DNA of 64,000 nucleotides from Sequoia sempervirens (taxonomy: Eukaryota; Streptophyta; Pinopsida; Cupressales; Cupressaceae). Shown here one piece after another: positions 1-11,767 of the stretch. Location of the stretch: positions 495,521,370 through 495,585,369 of the forward strand of contig VDFB02270651.1 of NCBI GenBank assembly GCA_007258455.2, read 5' to 3'. Each line of letters opens with the position of its first letter. The stretch's first letter is position 1. The notes under the pieces are model-generated. The model was not told the DNA's origin. It saw only the letters and a program-made list of their open reading frames with translations, and ran no database searches. The position numbers and the translations under genes are program-made.

Positions 1-224
1 TCTCCCTCTACCCTTAACCCTTAAACCCTCTACCCTATACCCTTAACCCTCTCTCTCTCTCTCCTACCCCCTCTCCCTCTCTTAGGTCGAGCTCTCACTC
101 ACTCCCTCTATCTCTCTCCCACTCCCTCCCTCCCTCTCTTTCATTGACTCCCTCTATCTCTCCCCCCTCTACCCTTAATCCTCTACCCTCTATCTCTCTC
201 CCCTCTTCCCTAAACCCTTAATCC

Positions 225-261
<37 letters not shown>

Positions 262-273
262 CTCTCTCTCTCT
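1..273. repeat. CT-rich low-complexity tract with telomere-like units
   Basis: Almost pure (CT)n and CCCTCT-type sequence. Interspersed are short CCCTTAA and CCCTAAACCC units (for example 15-50 and 208-220) that resemble degenerate plant telomere repeats read on the C-rich strand. No coding potential. The same CT-rich tract resumes at 7564, so copia element A inserted into it. The last five bases, TCTCT (269-273), are the left target-site duplication of A. Confidence 0.9.
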
Positions 274-1833
274 TGTTGGAATCTGTGCCTCAATTCTTAT
301 TGACAAGAAACTCCTTAAAGGAAAAGTCGGTGTGACATCACAGATGTCTAGCCGACTAACTGTTCTGAAGTTCTAAAATGATCATATTGGCGTGACAGGG
401 TTGATGTATTGCCGACAAGACTATCGATGTGACGTTCGACGTTCGGCCTGACCTTTCGGCGAACGAAATACCTTCGAGCGATAGTGTGTTCTTATCAGGC
501 ATCAAGGAGACTTGGCTGAATAAGTCAATTGTCGATATGTGGTCTCACCAACTTGGAATGTCTCACTGATAGTATTACTCTATCGGTGAAACAAAGGGTT
601 TCGATAAGATGTCTCCACGAGTATGAAAGGTCACACCGACGGGAGATGTCACATAGTCTTCGCGGTGACAAAAGACTTCGCTGGGAAGTCTTAGCAAAAG
701 TCATAAGTCACACCGACAAAAGTCTTCGGGTTAACTTTGGGTGCTCAGAGAAACGTCTTAGCGAAGGGCTTAAGTCTTGCCGACTCGGTAAGACATGATG
801 GAGCTCAATGAAACATCATGGCGAAAGTCTTGAGTCTTGCCGATAGTAAGTCTTCGGTAAGACTTAGGGAGCTCAAAGAAAGGTCACGGCAATAGACACG
901 AGTCTCGGTGACAATGTGACTTTCGGTGGAAGTCCTATTTTAGTATGACGTCTCACCGAAGCCGTGGGGGTCTTGCTAATAGGTGAAAGGCTTTGAAGTA
1001 GCACAAGGTTGTCGGCAAAAGGTCTTGGCGAAGACGTAGTGTCTTTCCGATGGAATGTCTGATCACTGTGATGTGTCTCGCTGATAAGGGAACCTTTGCC
1101 GATAGGATATAATTGGACATCGATGGTTTCATCATGACATGTAACAGGCGTTATAGCATCTTGCTGACCTGTGGAAGCTATAGCGATATCGATAGAGAAA
1201 CTTTGTGGCATCGGGGAGACACTGTGAGTGTCTCACCAATATGCCAACAAATTTGAACGCCGTTGACCATGTGATCATCATGTGTGGCATCCTGTTGGAC
1301 CAATCAGAGGAAGCGGTTTTCAAACTGATGTCGATTATTTTTTGTAACAGTTGCAATGCTGGAAAGAAAAGCATGCAGGGAAAAATCAAGGCTCGAATGG
1401 AAACTTTCTATGGTTGGCAATGGCGGATAAGGATGTATAGTAGGAAAAATTAGAATGTGTTAAATAAAGGAAAAATGATTCTGATCAAGAACAGAGCGAG
1501 TGAATCGAATTGTAGAGAGAGAACATTTATGTAACTAGTTGAACAGTGAGAATAATCTACTGTGACTAACACCAGAAAGATGTCTTTCTGATTGTATGTA
1601 ATTTTGTTACTGTAATACAAAGAGATACAGCTTGGTGTGGTGGGTTTTTTCCCGAAAGGGTTTCCCACGTAAAATCTGTTGTTTGAGTTGTCTTTGTGTA
1701 TTTGCTCTATTTTTTTTATTCCTTCATGTGTGTCTTAACTAGACTGTAGTTAGAAAATTAAAAATACTATCTGCTTACTCCCCTATGGTTTTGACGTTAG
1801 GAAAGTTGTTTCTGCACCTCTACTTTCCTTACA
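274..1833 (+). repeat. Element A 5' LTR
   Basis: 1560-bp LTR bounded by TG...CA. Bases 300-1250 contain many short GCCGA / TCGGT and GCGAAAG motifs, giving an unusually CpG-rich, quasi-repetitive body. Near 1655-1680 is GGGTTTCCCACGTAAAATCTG, a block shared in similar form by the other copia LTRs of this window, probably in the R/polyadenylation region. Small ORFs here are non-coding. Confidence 0.93.
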
Positions 1834-1835
1834 AG

Positions 1836-1847
1836 TGGTATCAGAGC
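1836..1847 (+). other. Element A primer binding site (initiator Met tRNA)
   Basis: TGGTATCAGAGC starts two bases after the 5' LTR. It is complementary to the 3' end of plant initiator methionine tRNA, the usual copia primer. Confidence 0.92.
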
Positions 1848-1948
1848 CTGGCCAGTTGTGTTGTCCTTGTGAGTGGGTTGGGTTTTTTGTGTTAAATTAT
1901 TTTCAGTGGGAGTCTGGTAGAGGTTTGTTAATTTAATTGTAGATTGAG

Positions 1949-3058
1949 ATGGCGAGCACATCCAGAAGGATGGAAATAGAGAAATTCAATGGAAGCAATT
2001 TTGAGTTGTGGAAACTCAAAATGGAAGATATGTTAGTTGATCAAGATCTTTGGACTATTGTGTCTGGAACAATGCCTCAAGACATGAAGCAAGAGGATTA
2101 GGACCTGGCAGATAGAAATTCTAAGGGGCTGATAAGGCTTTGTTTGGCAGACTCTGTTCTTCTGAATGTGCATGAAGAAAAGACTGCCTCTTCCTTGTGG
2201 AAAAGATTGGCATCCATTTATCAGGGCAAGTCCTTGGTGAACAAGTTGTTCTTGAGGAAGAAGTTGTACTTTTTGAGGATGCAGGAAGGAGGGTCTGTTG
2301 CTGCTCACTTAAATGCTTTCAACATGTTGATTGCTCAATTGACATTTGTTGGTGTAAAGATTGAAGATGAAGATCGTTGCATGCTGTTGATGTGTTCTCT
2401 GCCTGATTCTTGGGATCATTTGGTGATGGCTATAGGGAGTACAACATCCACATTCAAAATGGAAGACGTTGCTTCTTTGTTATTAGAAGAAATGAGAAGA
2501 AAATCTTCTGAGATGGCAAAGGAGGCTCTGGCTGTCAGAAGTAGACCAAAGGAGAAAGGCAAGAAGAAGGACAAGAAGTCCAGATCAAAATCAGAAGGGA
2601 GATCAAAGTCTCCTGGCAAGAAGTCAAAGGTGAAGTGCTGGAACTGTGGGAAACCTGGTCATGTCCGAAAGGATTGCAAGGAGGAGAAAAAGAAGAAGAA
2701 CTCTTCTGGAAATGATTCTTCTCATAGTGATGCATATGCCTTCATTGCAGCTTTGGCTACACGAGCATTAGATGATGTCTGGTTGATTGATTCTGGAGCA
2801 TCTTTCCACATGACATCTCATAGAGAATGGTTCACGAAGTATGAAAAATACAATGGTGGAAAGGTGTACTTGGCAAGTGATTCATCTTTAGAAATTGTTG
2901 GTTGTGGAAGAGTCAGAATTCAATTCCTTGATGGAAGAGTGAAGGGAATCAATGATGTGATGCATATACCAGGTCTGGCTCGAAATCTACTTTCTGTAAG
3001 TAAGCTAAATGGTCGGAGTGCAGGTCACGTTCTCTGGAAATGGCTGCAAGATGACTAG
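1949..3058 (+). pseudogene. Element A gag and protease part of copia polyprotein (broken)
   Basis: The likely start is the ATG at 1949, encoding MASTSRRMEIEKFNGSNF, a typical copia gag opening. The frame is broken by TAG at 2099-2101, then stays open from 2102 to 3058. The gag body is followed by a Lys/Ser-rich stretch and an intact CCHC zinc knuckle (CWNCGKPGHVRKDC, about 2635-2680), which binds the element RNA. The aspartic protease follows with its active site DSGASFHM at about 2788-2812 and continues to LLSVSKLN. A frameshift near 3005-3030 moves the coding frame to the next segment. Family identity is certain; the copy cannot make a full product. Confidence 0.93.
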
Positions 3059-4330
3059 AGGCTCTATGGTGTTGGCTAGGGGTGCTCGAATTGGTACTCT
3101 GTACAAGCTGGATGCACAAGCTATTCAATGCAATAGTGTGTCTGCAAAGTCACTTAAGGCTGCTCATGAAGAAAAGAAGGAAAATGTTCCTGATGGTGTA
3201 AACTCCATGGAGATTAAACTTCCAGCAAAGAAGACTATGCCCTGGCATCATAGGCTTGGCCACATTGGTGAAAAAGGTTTAAAAACCTTGAAAAATAAAA
3301 ACCTGGTAGAAGGGCTTGAAGATTGTAACCTTGAATTTAATTTATGTGAACATTGCATATATGGAAAGCAGCACCGTGTTTCATTTTATTCCAGTCCTCA
3401 CAAAACTTCTAGTTTACTTGATTATATACATTCTGATGTGTTTGGTCCTGTAAATGTTCCTTCTCTGTCTAAATCAAGATACTATGTGTCATTTATTGAT
3501 GATTATTCAAGAAGAGCATTTGTATATTTTTTGAAAAGTAAATCAAAAGTGTATAGTCGGTTTAAGGAATTTAAAAACCTTGTAGAAAATCAGACTGGTA
3601 GAAAAATAAAATGTTTAAGGACTGACAATGGCGGTGAATTCTGTTCAGATGAATTTGAAAGGTACTGTAAAGATCATGGGATCAAAAGACACAAGACTAC
3701 ACCTTACACTCCACAACAAAATGGAGTTGCTGAAAGGTTCAATAGGACAATAATGGAAAGAGCACGAAGTATGCTGAGCAGTGCTGGCTTGGAGGAGAAA
3801 TTCTGGGCTGAAGCAGTCTCTACAGCATGTTACTTGGTAAATCACTCTCCTAACTCTGCTCTTGTTGAGAATACACCTTTGGAAGTATGGTCTAGAAAGA
3901 AGCCCTCTCTTAGACATATTCGTGTCTTTGGCTGTGAGGCATATGCATATCTGCCATTTGAAAAAAGATCCAAGTTGGAAAACAAAGCTGTAAAGTGTAT
4001 ATTTATAGGCTATAGTGCTGGCATAAAAGGATACGAGCTTTGGAATCCTAAGACTAAGAATTTTTTGCATAGCAGAAGCGTTATCTTTCATGAGCTGAAA
4101 CCTTCTACTTTGGATCTGCAGTCAAAGAAGAAATCAAAAAATGAAAAGGATGTAGCAGCAATTCCTCAAACACCAAATAAGGAGGAATTGAAAAATCAAA
4201 ATGTACCTGATACTGAGAAGAGCTCAAGCAGTTCTGAAAGTTCTGAAGATGATGAAGAACCACCTCAGCCTCAGCCTGTGAGGAGGTCAACTCATGAAAG
4301 AAATCAACCTAAAAGGTATGGGTTTTCTTT
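3009..4330 (+). pseudogene. Element A integrase part of copia polyprotein
   Basis: After the frameshift the protein continues through the protease end into the pre-integrase zinc domain (HHRLGHIGEKG ... CEHCIYGKQHR, about 3245-3375), with His-His-Cys-Cys present. The integrase core shows its acidic residues in context: HSDVFGPV (about 3430), TDNGGEF (about 3622) and PQQNGVAERFNRT (about 3712). This enzyme inserts the cDNA into the host genome. The frame is open through integrase and its Ser/Glu-rich linker (about 4180-4300), making this the best-preserved domain of A. Confidence 0.93.
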
Positions 4331-5954
4331 AATTGAGTCTACTTGTGCCTATGCTTTAATTTCTAGCACTGATGAACCTAGGACTGTGAAAGAGGCATTT
4401 AAAATGTCTAATTCAAACTCTTGGTTGGAAGCCATGAATGAAGAAATGGCATCATTAGAAAAGAATGACACCTGGAGTTTGGTTCCATTGCCTAAAGTCA
4501 GAAAATCTGTAGGTTGCAAATGGATATTCAAAAAGAAAATTGGTCTGAATGGCAGTGTAGAAAAATATAAAGCAAGGCTGGTTGCAAAAGGTTATTCCCA
4601 GGTAGAGGGAATTGACTATGGAGAAATCTTTCCTCCTGTAGCTAAGCTGACATCTATTAGATTTCTTGTCACTTGCATCAGCATATGATTTAGAGATTGA
4701 ACAGATGGATGTGAAAACAATGTTTCTTCATGGTGATCTTGAAGAAGAAATTTAATGTCCCAGCCAGAGCACTTTGTGGTAAAAGGTAAAGAAAGACTGG
4801 TTTGCAAGTTGAAGAAATCTTTGTATGGTTTAAAACAGTCTCCTAGAATGTGGTACCAAAATTTTGACATGTTTGTTTTGTCATTGGGATTTGTAAGATC
4901 AAAATGTGATCACTGTGTGTATTACAAAGCTGAAAGTGATCAAATACTTACTATTGCTCTCTATGTTGATGATATGTTGTTCATAGGCAATAGTAAGTTA
5001 ATGATTTCTGATCTTAAGTCTCAATTGTCTGCAAAGTTCGAGATGAAAGATCTTGGTGCAGCAGGGTACATTCTGGGAATGGAAATAACCAGGGATAGAA
5101 AGAACAGAAAGCTTTGGCTCAGTCAGAGTAAATATGTCATGACTGTTCTAGAGAGATTTTGTATGACTGAATGCAAGCAGCTAGTTGTTCCAGTTACATA
5201 GGGAACGAAGCTATCTGTTGAGGATTGTCCAAAATCTTCTTCTGAGATGGAGGACATGACTAGTATGCCTTATGCAAGTGCAGTTGGCAGTCTCATGTAT
5301 GCTATGGTCTGTACAAGGCCAGACATTGCCCAAGTAGTGGGAGTTCTTAGTCGCTTTATGGAAAATCCTGGAAGAACACATTGGGATGTTGTGAAGAGAG
5401 TGTTTAGATATATGAAGGGAACTTTAGACTATGCTTTATGTTACCATGGTAACTTGGTTGAATCACAGAAGACTCTCAGCATTCAAGGTTATGTGGATTC
5501 TGATTGGGCAGGGGACATTGACAGCAAAAGATCCACCAGTGGATATATTTTCACGATGAATGGTGGTGCAGTGAGTTGGATGAGCAAGTGGCAGGCTATA
5601 GTCGCTTTGTCTACTACAGAGGCAGAATACATGGCAGCCACACATGCCTGTAAAGAAGCAATCTGGTTAAAACATTTTTGTTCTAACATTGGCTTTGATG
5701 CAGAAAATATTATTATCTATTGTGATAGCCAGAGTGCTATATGTTTGGCAAAGAATCCTACTTTCCATGCCAAGATGAAACATATAGATGTACAATATCA
5801 TTTTGTACGAGATATGGTGGAGGATGGGAAGGTCTCTTTGGAGAAAGTGGATACTCTGTAGAATGTTGCAGATGCATTGATGAAGTCTGTGAGCACAAAC
5901 AAGTCCAGTTGGTGTGCCAGTTCGATGGGCCTCTTGGCCCATGAATCTCAGTAA
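4331..5954 (+). pseudogene. Element A reverse transcriptase and RNase H part of copia polyprotein (broken)
   Basis: RT begins around WLEAMNEEMASLEKNDTW (about 4420) and keeps the catalytic YVDDM (about 4960-4975). Two compensating frameshifts, near 4665 and at about 4755, disturb the segment between KLTSIRF and MSQPEHF. In-frame stops follow: TAG at 5199-5201 and TAG at 5859-5861. RNase H shows YVDSDWAGD (about 5490), the STTEAEY block (about 5610) and a YCDSQSAI block (about 5720). The natural end is TAA at 5952-5954, about 50 bp before the 3' LTR. Catalytic motifs survive, but the copy is dead as an autonomous element. Confidence 0.92.
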
Positions 5955-5992
5955 TTCTATGTTGCTCTGGAGGTGTCAGTAAGATCTTCGTC

Positions 5993-6003
5993 AAGTGGGA
6001 GCT
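5993..6003 (+). other. Element A polypurine tract
   Basis: AAGTGGGAGCT abuts the 3' LTR. AAGTGGGAG is the common plus-strand priming tract of plant copia elements; the last two bases may be outside the tract proper. Confidence 0.8.
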
Positions 6004-7563
6004 TGTTGGAATCTGTGCCTCAATTCTTACTAACAAGAAACTCCTTGAAGGCAAAGTCGGTGTGACATCACGGATGTCTGGCCGACTAACTGTTCTGAAG
6101 TTCTAAAATGATCATATCAGCGTGACAGGGTTGATGTCTTGTCAACAAGACTATCGATGTGACATTCGGTGTTCGGCCTGACCTTTCAGTGAATGAAATA
6201 CCTTCGGGTGACAGTGTGTTCTTATCGGGCGTCGGGGAGACTTGGCCGAAGAAGTCAATTGTTGGTATGCGGTCTCATTGACTTGGAATGTCTCACCGAT
6301 AGTATTACTCTATCGGTGAAACAAAGGGTTTTGATAAGATGTCTCTACGAGTATGAAAGGTCACGCCAACAGGAAATGTCACATAGTCTTCGCGGTGAGA
6401 AATGTCTTCGCTGGGAAGTCTTAGCGAAAGTCATAAGTCACGCCGACAGAAGTCTTAGAGTTAACTTTGGGCACTCAGAGAAATGTCTTGGCGAAGGGCT
6501 TAAGTCTTGCCAACTCGGTAAGACATGATGGAGCTTGATGAAACATCACAGCGAAAGTCTTGAGTCTTGCCAATAGTAAGTCTTCGGTAAGACTTAGGGA
6601 GCTCGGAGAGAGGTCACAGCGATAGACACGAGTCTTGGTGATAGTGTGACTTTCGATGGAAGTCCTGTTTTGGTATGACATCTCACCGAAGCCGTGGGGG
6701 TCTTGCCGATAGGTGAAAGGCTTCGGAGTAGCACAAGGTTGTCGGTAGAAGGTCTTAGCGAAGACGTAGTGTCTTGCCGATGGAATTTCTGATCACTGTG
6801 ATGTGTCTCGCTGATAAGGAAACCTTTGCCGATAGGATTGAATTGGACATCGATGGTTTCGTCATGACATGTAATAGGCGTTATAGCATCTTGCCGACCT
6901 ATGGAAGCTATAGTGATACCGATAGAGAAACTTTGTGGCATCGGGGAGACATTGTGAGTGTCTCACCGATATGCCAACAAAGTTGAACGTCGTTGACCGT
7001 GTGATCATCCTGTGTGGCATCCTGCTAGACCAATCAGAGGAAGCAATTTTCAAACTAATGTTGATTGTTTTTTGTAACAGTTGCAACACTGGAAAAAATA
7101 GCATGCAAGGAAAAATCAAGGCTCGAATGGAAACTGTCTATGGTTGGCAATGGCGGATAAGGATGTACAGTAGGAAAAATTAGAATGTGTTAAATAAAGG
7201 CAAAACAATTCTAATCAAGAACAGAGCGAGTGAATCGAGTTGTAAAGAGAGAACATTTCTGTAACTAGTTGAACAGTGAGAATAAGCTACTATGACTAAC
7301 ACCAGAAAGATGTCTTTCTGATTGTATGTAATTTTGTTACTGTAACACAAAGAGATATAGCTTGGTGTGGTGGATTTTTTCTCGAAAGGGTTTCCCACGT
7401 AAAATCTGTTGTTTGAGTTGTCTTTATGTATTTGCTCTATTTCTGTTATTCCTTCATGTGTGTCTTAACTAGACTGTAGTTAGAAAATTAAAAGTACTAT
7501 CTGCTTACTCCCCTGTGGTTTTGACGTTAGGAAAGTTGTTTCCGCACCTCTGCTTTCCTTACA
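6004..7563 (+). repeat. Element A 3' LTR
   Basis: 1560-bp direct copy of 274-1833, with the same length and the same TGTTGGAATC and TTACA ends. Differences from the 5' LTR are mostly C/T and G/A. It is followed by TCTCT, the right target duplication. Confidence 0.95.
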
Positions 7564-7664
7564 TCTCTCTCTCTCCCCCCTCTCTCTCTCTCCCTTTCCC
7601 TCTCTGTCTCTATCTCTCCCTTTCCCTCTCTCTCCCTCTCTCTCTCTCTATCCCACCCCCCACC
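7564..7664. repeat. CT-rich low-complexity tract (right part)
   Basis: Continuation of the CT tract at 1-273 after element A. No coding content. Confidence 0.9.
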
Positions 7665-7690
7665 TCTTAATTAATCTTAGGTCTATGTGT

Positions 7691-7803
7691 GCACAAATCG
7701 GATATCTAATTCAAATCAGATATTTCATTTCGGTTGGGTATAAATACATAGCCACAGCCATTTAAAATCATTTAGAGTTATAAATCGGACATCCGATTTG
7801 TGG
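7691..7803. repeat. Short inverted-repeat element
   Basis: Starts CACAAATCGGATATC and ends GACATCCGATTTGTG. The two ends are near-perfect inverted repeats about 15 bp long around an AT-rich centre, in the form of a ~113-bp MITE or foldback. No clear target duplication was found. Confidence 0.5.
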
Positions 7804-7884
7804 TACTTTGCCTTGGGCATTGCTTTGGAGCAATGTACTGACACCCAACCCAAAAAAAAGTCAACTCAAGATTTTTGTGTTTTT

Positions 7885-7957
7885 TGGTGGATGCAAAATG
7901 CTACTCTTTTCACATCGCCACTTTTTGGCCCATCATGATCCTGCACATACCCTTATT
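7885..7957. mobile_element. End fragment of the small inverted-repeat DNA element found at 15210-16002
   Basis: Bases 7912-7952 (TCGCCACTTTTTGGCCCATC then ATGATCCTGCACATACCC) closely match the right end of the 15210-16002 element (ACCACTTTCTCGCCCATC, ATGATCTTGCACGTCCCC). No matching left end was recognised here, so this copy is either truncated or bounded somewhere in 7804-7885. Confidence 0.5.
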
Positions 7958-8913
7958 TGTCTACAAATCTCCCAAGCATTTTTGAAAGAAATATTATTAT
8001 CTTCTATAGTGAATAAGTTTTTGTAGAATTCAAAGAAGATTCCCTTAATTTCCTCATTCTCATGCATTCATGAGTCATTGATCTTGATCAGCCCTATTGA
8101 TTCAATGGCATGCTTATCCTCAAAAATTGCAGAAATACTTGGTTCCTTTATCTCCATCTTTAACCCAATTCATTTTTTCCTTTATCCTTGCCCCCCAGGC
8201 CTTTTTAATTTAACATTTTATATAAGCTTATGTTTAATATTCTTTATCTTGTTTACCAAACATTCATTATCTTTATCCACTTGTACCTTAGCCTCAGTAG
8301 CTAGCAACTCATCATGCATGAAACATTCTAATCTTCTATTATCAATTGCATATTTATTACCAATGGTTTTCAATAGAGTCCTCAAATTGGAAACCAAGTT
8401 AACCGAGTAGCCAATGGAAAAATCCTTAGGAAACAAATTTAATTTATTTTTCCTCAAAGTTTTTATACCATCCAAACAATCTTGGTATTTTAGAAAATTA
8501 GTGTTAATTTTATATAGGGTATCCTTCTTTCCATTAGATATATATCCACAAGATTTTATTACTATCCTTGATTCAATTGGGTAGTGATCTGAGAGTGTTT
8601 TGGGCTCAACTTGTACACAATTTGGTCCCTTTCTACTTTCAAATTAGAATGTATCCTCATGAGCATAAAATTGGTCAAGTCTTCAATAGACTCTTTTTTT
8701 GTCTTTTTGGTTATTGCACTTTCTTTACTTCCAAGGGGTCAAATAATTTTAACATTTTTTTCAATCTAGTTCAATAAACTTGTTCATTACCATTCCATCC
8801 CCAAGGATAACCTCCAAACTTATCTTCCTTATTTTCAATCATGTTAAAATATCTCTAAAAAATCCATGGAGTTTTGGGAGGATTAGTAATACACCATCTC
8901 CATGGTGAACATA
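7958..8913 (-). pseudogene. LINE (L1-type) ORF2: end of endonuclease and linker toward RT, 3' part of a split copy
   Basis: On the minus strand, starting near 8885, a conceptual translation reads PPKTPWIF, then a damaged GDFN motif followed by NMIENKEDKFGG, then LTNFMLMRIHSN. SDHYPIESRIVIKS follows at about 8590-8560; SDH-x-P is the conserved C-terminal motif of the APE-type endonuclease. The linker toward RT follows (KKDTLYKINTNFLKYQ ..., and near 8000 FFEFYKNLFTIEDNN). Stops and frameshifts are present. The N-terminal part of the same ORF lies on the same strand at about 63056-63900, so the intervening ~54 kb split the LINE. The RT core is not in this window. Confidence 0.8.
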
Positions 8914-9032
8914 TGTTGCCATTGATTTCAATGGTGTATTGTCCTTAATGTTATGTCATTGATGCAATGACATCTAGAATATTGGAGAATGCATAATATT
9001 GCCATGCCATTTTGAGTTATGTCCATGTATAT
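8914..9032 (+). mobile_element. Element I: left end of a copia-type LTR, interrupted
   Basis: Begins TGTTGCCATTGATTTCAATG and holds CATTGATGCAATGACATC, in the style of the B, E and F LTR starts. It lies directly after LINE coding sequence. It is interrupted by solo LTR F (duplication TATAT) and, two bases further on, by element E. The probable continuation is 61900 to about 63055. There is no internal region, so it looks like a solo LTR. A target duplication for I itself was not found. Confidence 0.6.
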
Positions 9033-10657
9033 CGTTGCAAGAATGATGGTGTTTTCATTGATGTCAATAGGATGTCTACTAACTGGTGTTGTCATTGATG
9101 TCAACTATGGATGAAGATGTTGAAGATATTGAGAAAATTGTGAAAAGAAGAAAATAGGTTGTGCATACATGTAGTTGAGACCTAGAGGAAATGTTGTGAG
9201 TACATGGAGCTATTCTTTTGTTGTGGAGTCTGAAGATGAGTTGGAATGAGCTGAGATGATGGTTCTAGTACTTGGTCTCCAAGTGCTTTTGAGAAAATTT
9301 AATAAACAAGGTAAATTTTGTTGTGCAAATGATCATAGTGTGCTCTGATATTGTGCTCCACATTCTTTTTGTGTTGATTATATGCTTGTGCGGTTCTTAC
9401 AGGTTATTCAAAGTTTTCAATGGTTGCTATGTTCAGAATTTGGATTTCTAGATCACTGTACAGTGCAAGATATTTTCACCAGTGTGTGAATCAGTTGTTC
9501 AATGGTGTTTTCTATTGTTTGGGATAAATGTATTTACTTCATGTTTCTTCGCTAAATGGATTCAGGTTGTGCGGATTTGGAAATTTTCTTATATAATGTC
9601 TTTAACTTTCTATGATCAAATTTTTATTGGATTTGATGCAGTATAGTGTAAGTTTTAGTTATCAGTATGCAAACAAGGGTTATCAGTTGTTCTAAGTTAT
9701 ACTATTTTTCGATGCGAGCTTGGATGATGTATTCGATGAATCTTAAGTAGTTCATGGATTGTTATGGATTGAATTCAAGTAAATTATGTTGTCTATAACT
9801 TTCAGCTTGATCTAAGTAAGCATGTACTCAATTTTTTTAATGTTTTACACGGGTGTTGGCCGACCTTGTGTTTCACACTACATTTGAGGCTTGTGGAAGC
9901 ATGTTGGGATCTATTTGAGTCCTAATTAAGGATTTATGTAGGTCACTTTCATTTCTATCCACTGCAGGAATGTTTGGGTGCTAACCTAGTTTGAATTTGA
10001 ATGTATAATGACTAGTGGCCAACATTGGAGAAAGTTTTGAGGTAGATGTTGATATAAATGTGAATGGTTTTGATGAAAGAGAGGTGAAGGAAATAGTATA
10101 AAGAAAGATAGATTCGAAGAGTGATGCGAGTAAAGTGTATGTGATGCTCTGAGAATTTGAGGAGAGCAATGTGAACTTCATGTTAGGGTTCTTGAAGGTA
10201 GTGAGTTGAAGGCATCCAAAATATTTCATGTGAGACTGTGAAAGTGGGTGAGAAATTGTGGTGGACTCCTTGTTGCATTGAGAAGTTTTTCTCTGTGTAA
10301 CACTCTTCTTCTATCTTCTTGTATTCTTTTTGTAGCTGTGAGCCCTGGCTATGACCCTTTTTAGATAGTGTGTCCTATTCTGGCAATGAGCCTCTTTGTA
10401 CTAGTTTTTCTATTACTTGTATTGTGAGATAATCCTCACCATGGTTTTTCTCTCATTGGGTTTTCCACGTAAATTTGGTGTTCTTATGTGTGTGGTGTTG
10501 TGATTTTAGTTTTTGTTATCTACATTTCATGTTTAATCACATTAACAAAATAAGAGTATATTGAATGCTTGTGGATCTGTTTACTATTGAGGGTTTTGAA
10601 GGTTTAATTTGCTACAACTGATTCACCCCCCTCTTATTTCTCTTGTTCCTTTAAACA
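9033..10657 (+). mobile_element. Element F: solo copia LTR
   Basis: 1625 bp. It starts CGTTGCAAGAATGATGG (first T mutated to C compared with B, TGTTGCAAG) and ends CTTGTTCCTTTAAACA. It is flanked by the 5-bp duplication TATAT (9028-9032 and 10658-10662). Inside are the TTCACCCCCCTCTTA block typical of this LTR group near its right end and the TTTTCCACGTAAATTTGGTG block (about 10461). No primer site or internal coding region follows, so it is a solo LTR left by LTR-LTR recombination. It is related to the B LTR but clearly diverged. Confidence 0.87.
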
Positions 10658-11767
10658 TATATGTTGTTGGAGATTTTTTGGTGTTTTCATTAGTGTTTTC
10701 ATTGATGTCAACTACTAGTGTGGATGTGTTGTGGTTTGATGTCACACTGATGTCAACCTCCAGTATGGTCAAGAATATTTTTGGATATTGTTGCACTATG
10801 TTGTCATTAGTGTTGTGATTTGATGTCAACCTCTAGTGTTGCATATTGAGAAGTGTTTGTGGTATTGAGAAGGTGTTGAAAATGTTATAGATATGTTGAG
10901 CATGTGTTTTTGGTGTTGTTTATGCAACTGGTTCACTTGTTTGCAAGTGCATTTGAGAAAATTTGAATAAAAGAGTGTGCAGTGTGATAGAGGTGTGTTT
11001 AGTGTTGTGCTCTGCATTTCTTCATGGTTGAAGATATTCTTGTGTGGTTTGGATGTGATGATAAAAGGTGTTAAGAGGTTCTATATCTAAATTTTTAGGT
11101 TCTAGATTGTGTGGCAGTTGAAGATGTGTTTGACAGTGTGTCTTCTTGTGTAGAAGGTTGTTTATGAGAAATGGAATTTCTCCTCATTTCTTTGTGTTGT
11201 GGTTTCCTATCTTGTGGATTTGGGAACATGCTAATATTGTTTGTTCCTACCTTTGTATTTTTATGTGTTTAGGTGTTCTGCATTGTTGGATAGTGTGTTG
11301 CATGTCTGTGGCACTATTGCTAGTTGCACAAAATGAATGTGTTCTTCAGTTGCAAGTGGTTGTGGCAGTACTGCATAATATTTTCATGATGATGTAATAT
11401 TCTAGGATGTTGTGGAGTGTTACTTTGTGGTCTGCATATGTTTTTTAGATTTGGAGAGGCATGTATGTGGTTGCTTGTTAGTGTTAGTGTAGTTTTGGCC
11501 AACTTGGTGTGCTAGTGCTAATTTTGGAGTTTGTTTGTTGTTTGAGGAAGCATGTTGGTGTGGATTTGGGTCATAGTTAACCCTTAGTGTGGTCTTCCTT
11601 CACTTCTTTTCATCGTATAAGTGTTTAGTGTCGACCAATTTAGTGGTTTCACATTTGAGGTGTATATGCTTCATTGTGGCCAGCATGGAGAAAGTTTTTG
11701 AGGTTGTGGAGGATATATAAGAAAGGTTAATTGTTGAAGATATATGTGGAAAATGTGTGAGAGTTGT

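Larger units (their letters stand above)
274..7563 (+). mobile_element. Element A: complete decayed Ty1/copia LTR retrotransposon
   Basis: The element is 7290 bp. Two direct LTRs of exactly 1560 bp (274-1833 and 6004-7563) both start TGTTGGAATC and end CTTTCCTTACA. The flanking target duplication is TCTCT (269-273 and 7564-7568), although a CT tract makes that match easy. A tRNA-iMet primer site follows the 5' LTR and a purine tract precedes the 3' LTR. Internal order is gag, protease, integrase, RT, RNase H, which defines copia. Over the first ~300 bp the LTRs differ at about 35 sites by eye, nearly all transitions, so the insertion is old. The LTRs are long for a copia element. Confidence 0.95.

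Noticed and set aside
8078..8410. Plus-strand 110-codon open frame
   Set aside because: The minus strand here reads as a LINE linker continuing from SDHYPI; the plus frame is its shadow.
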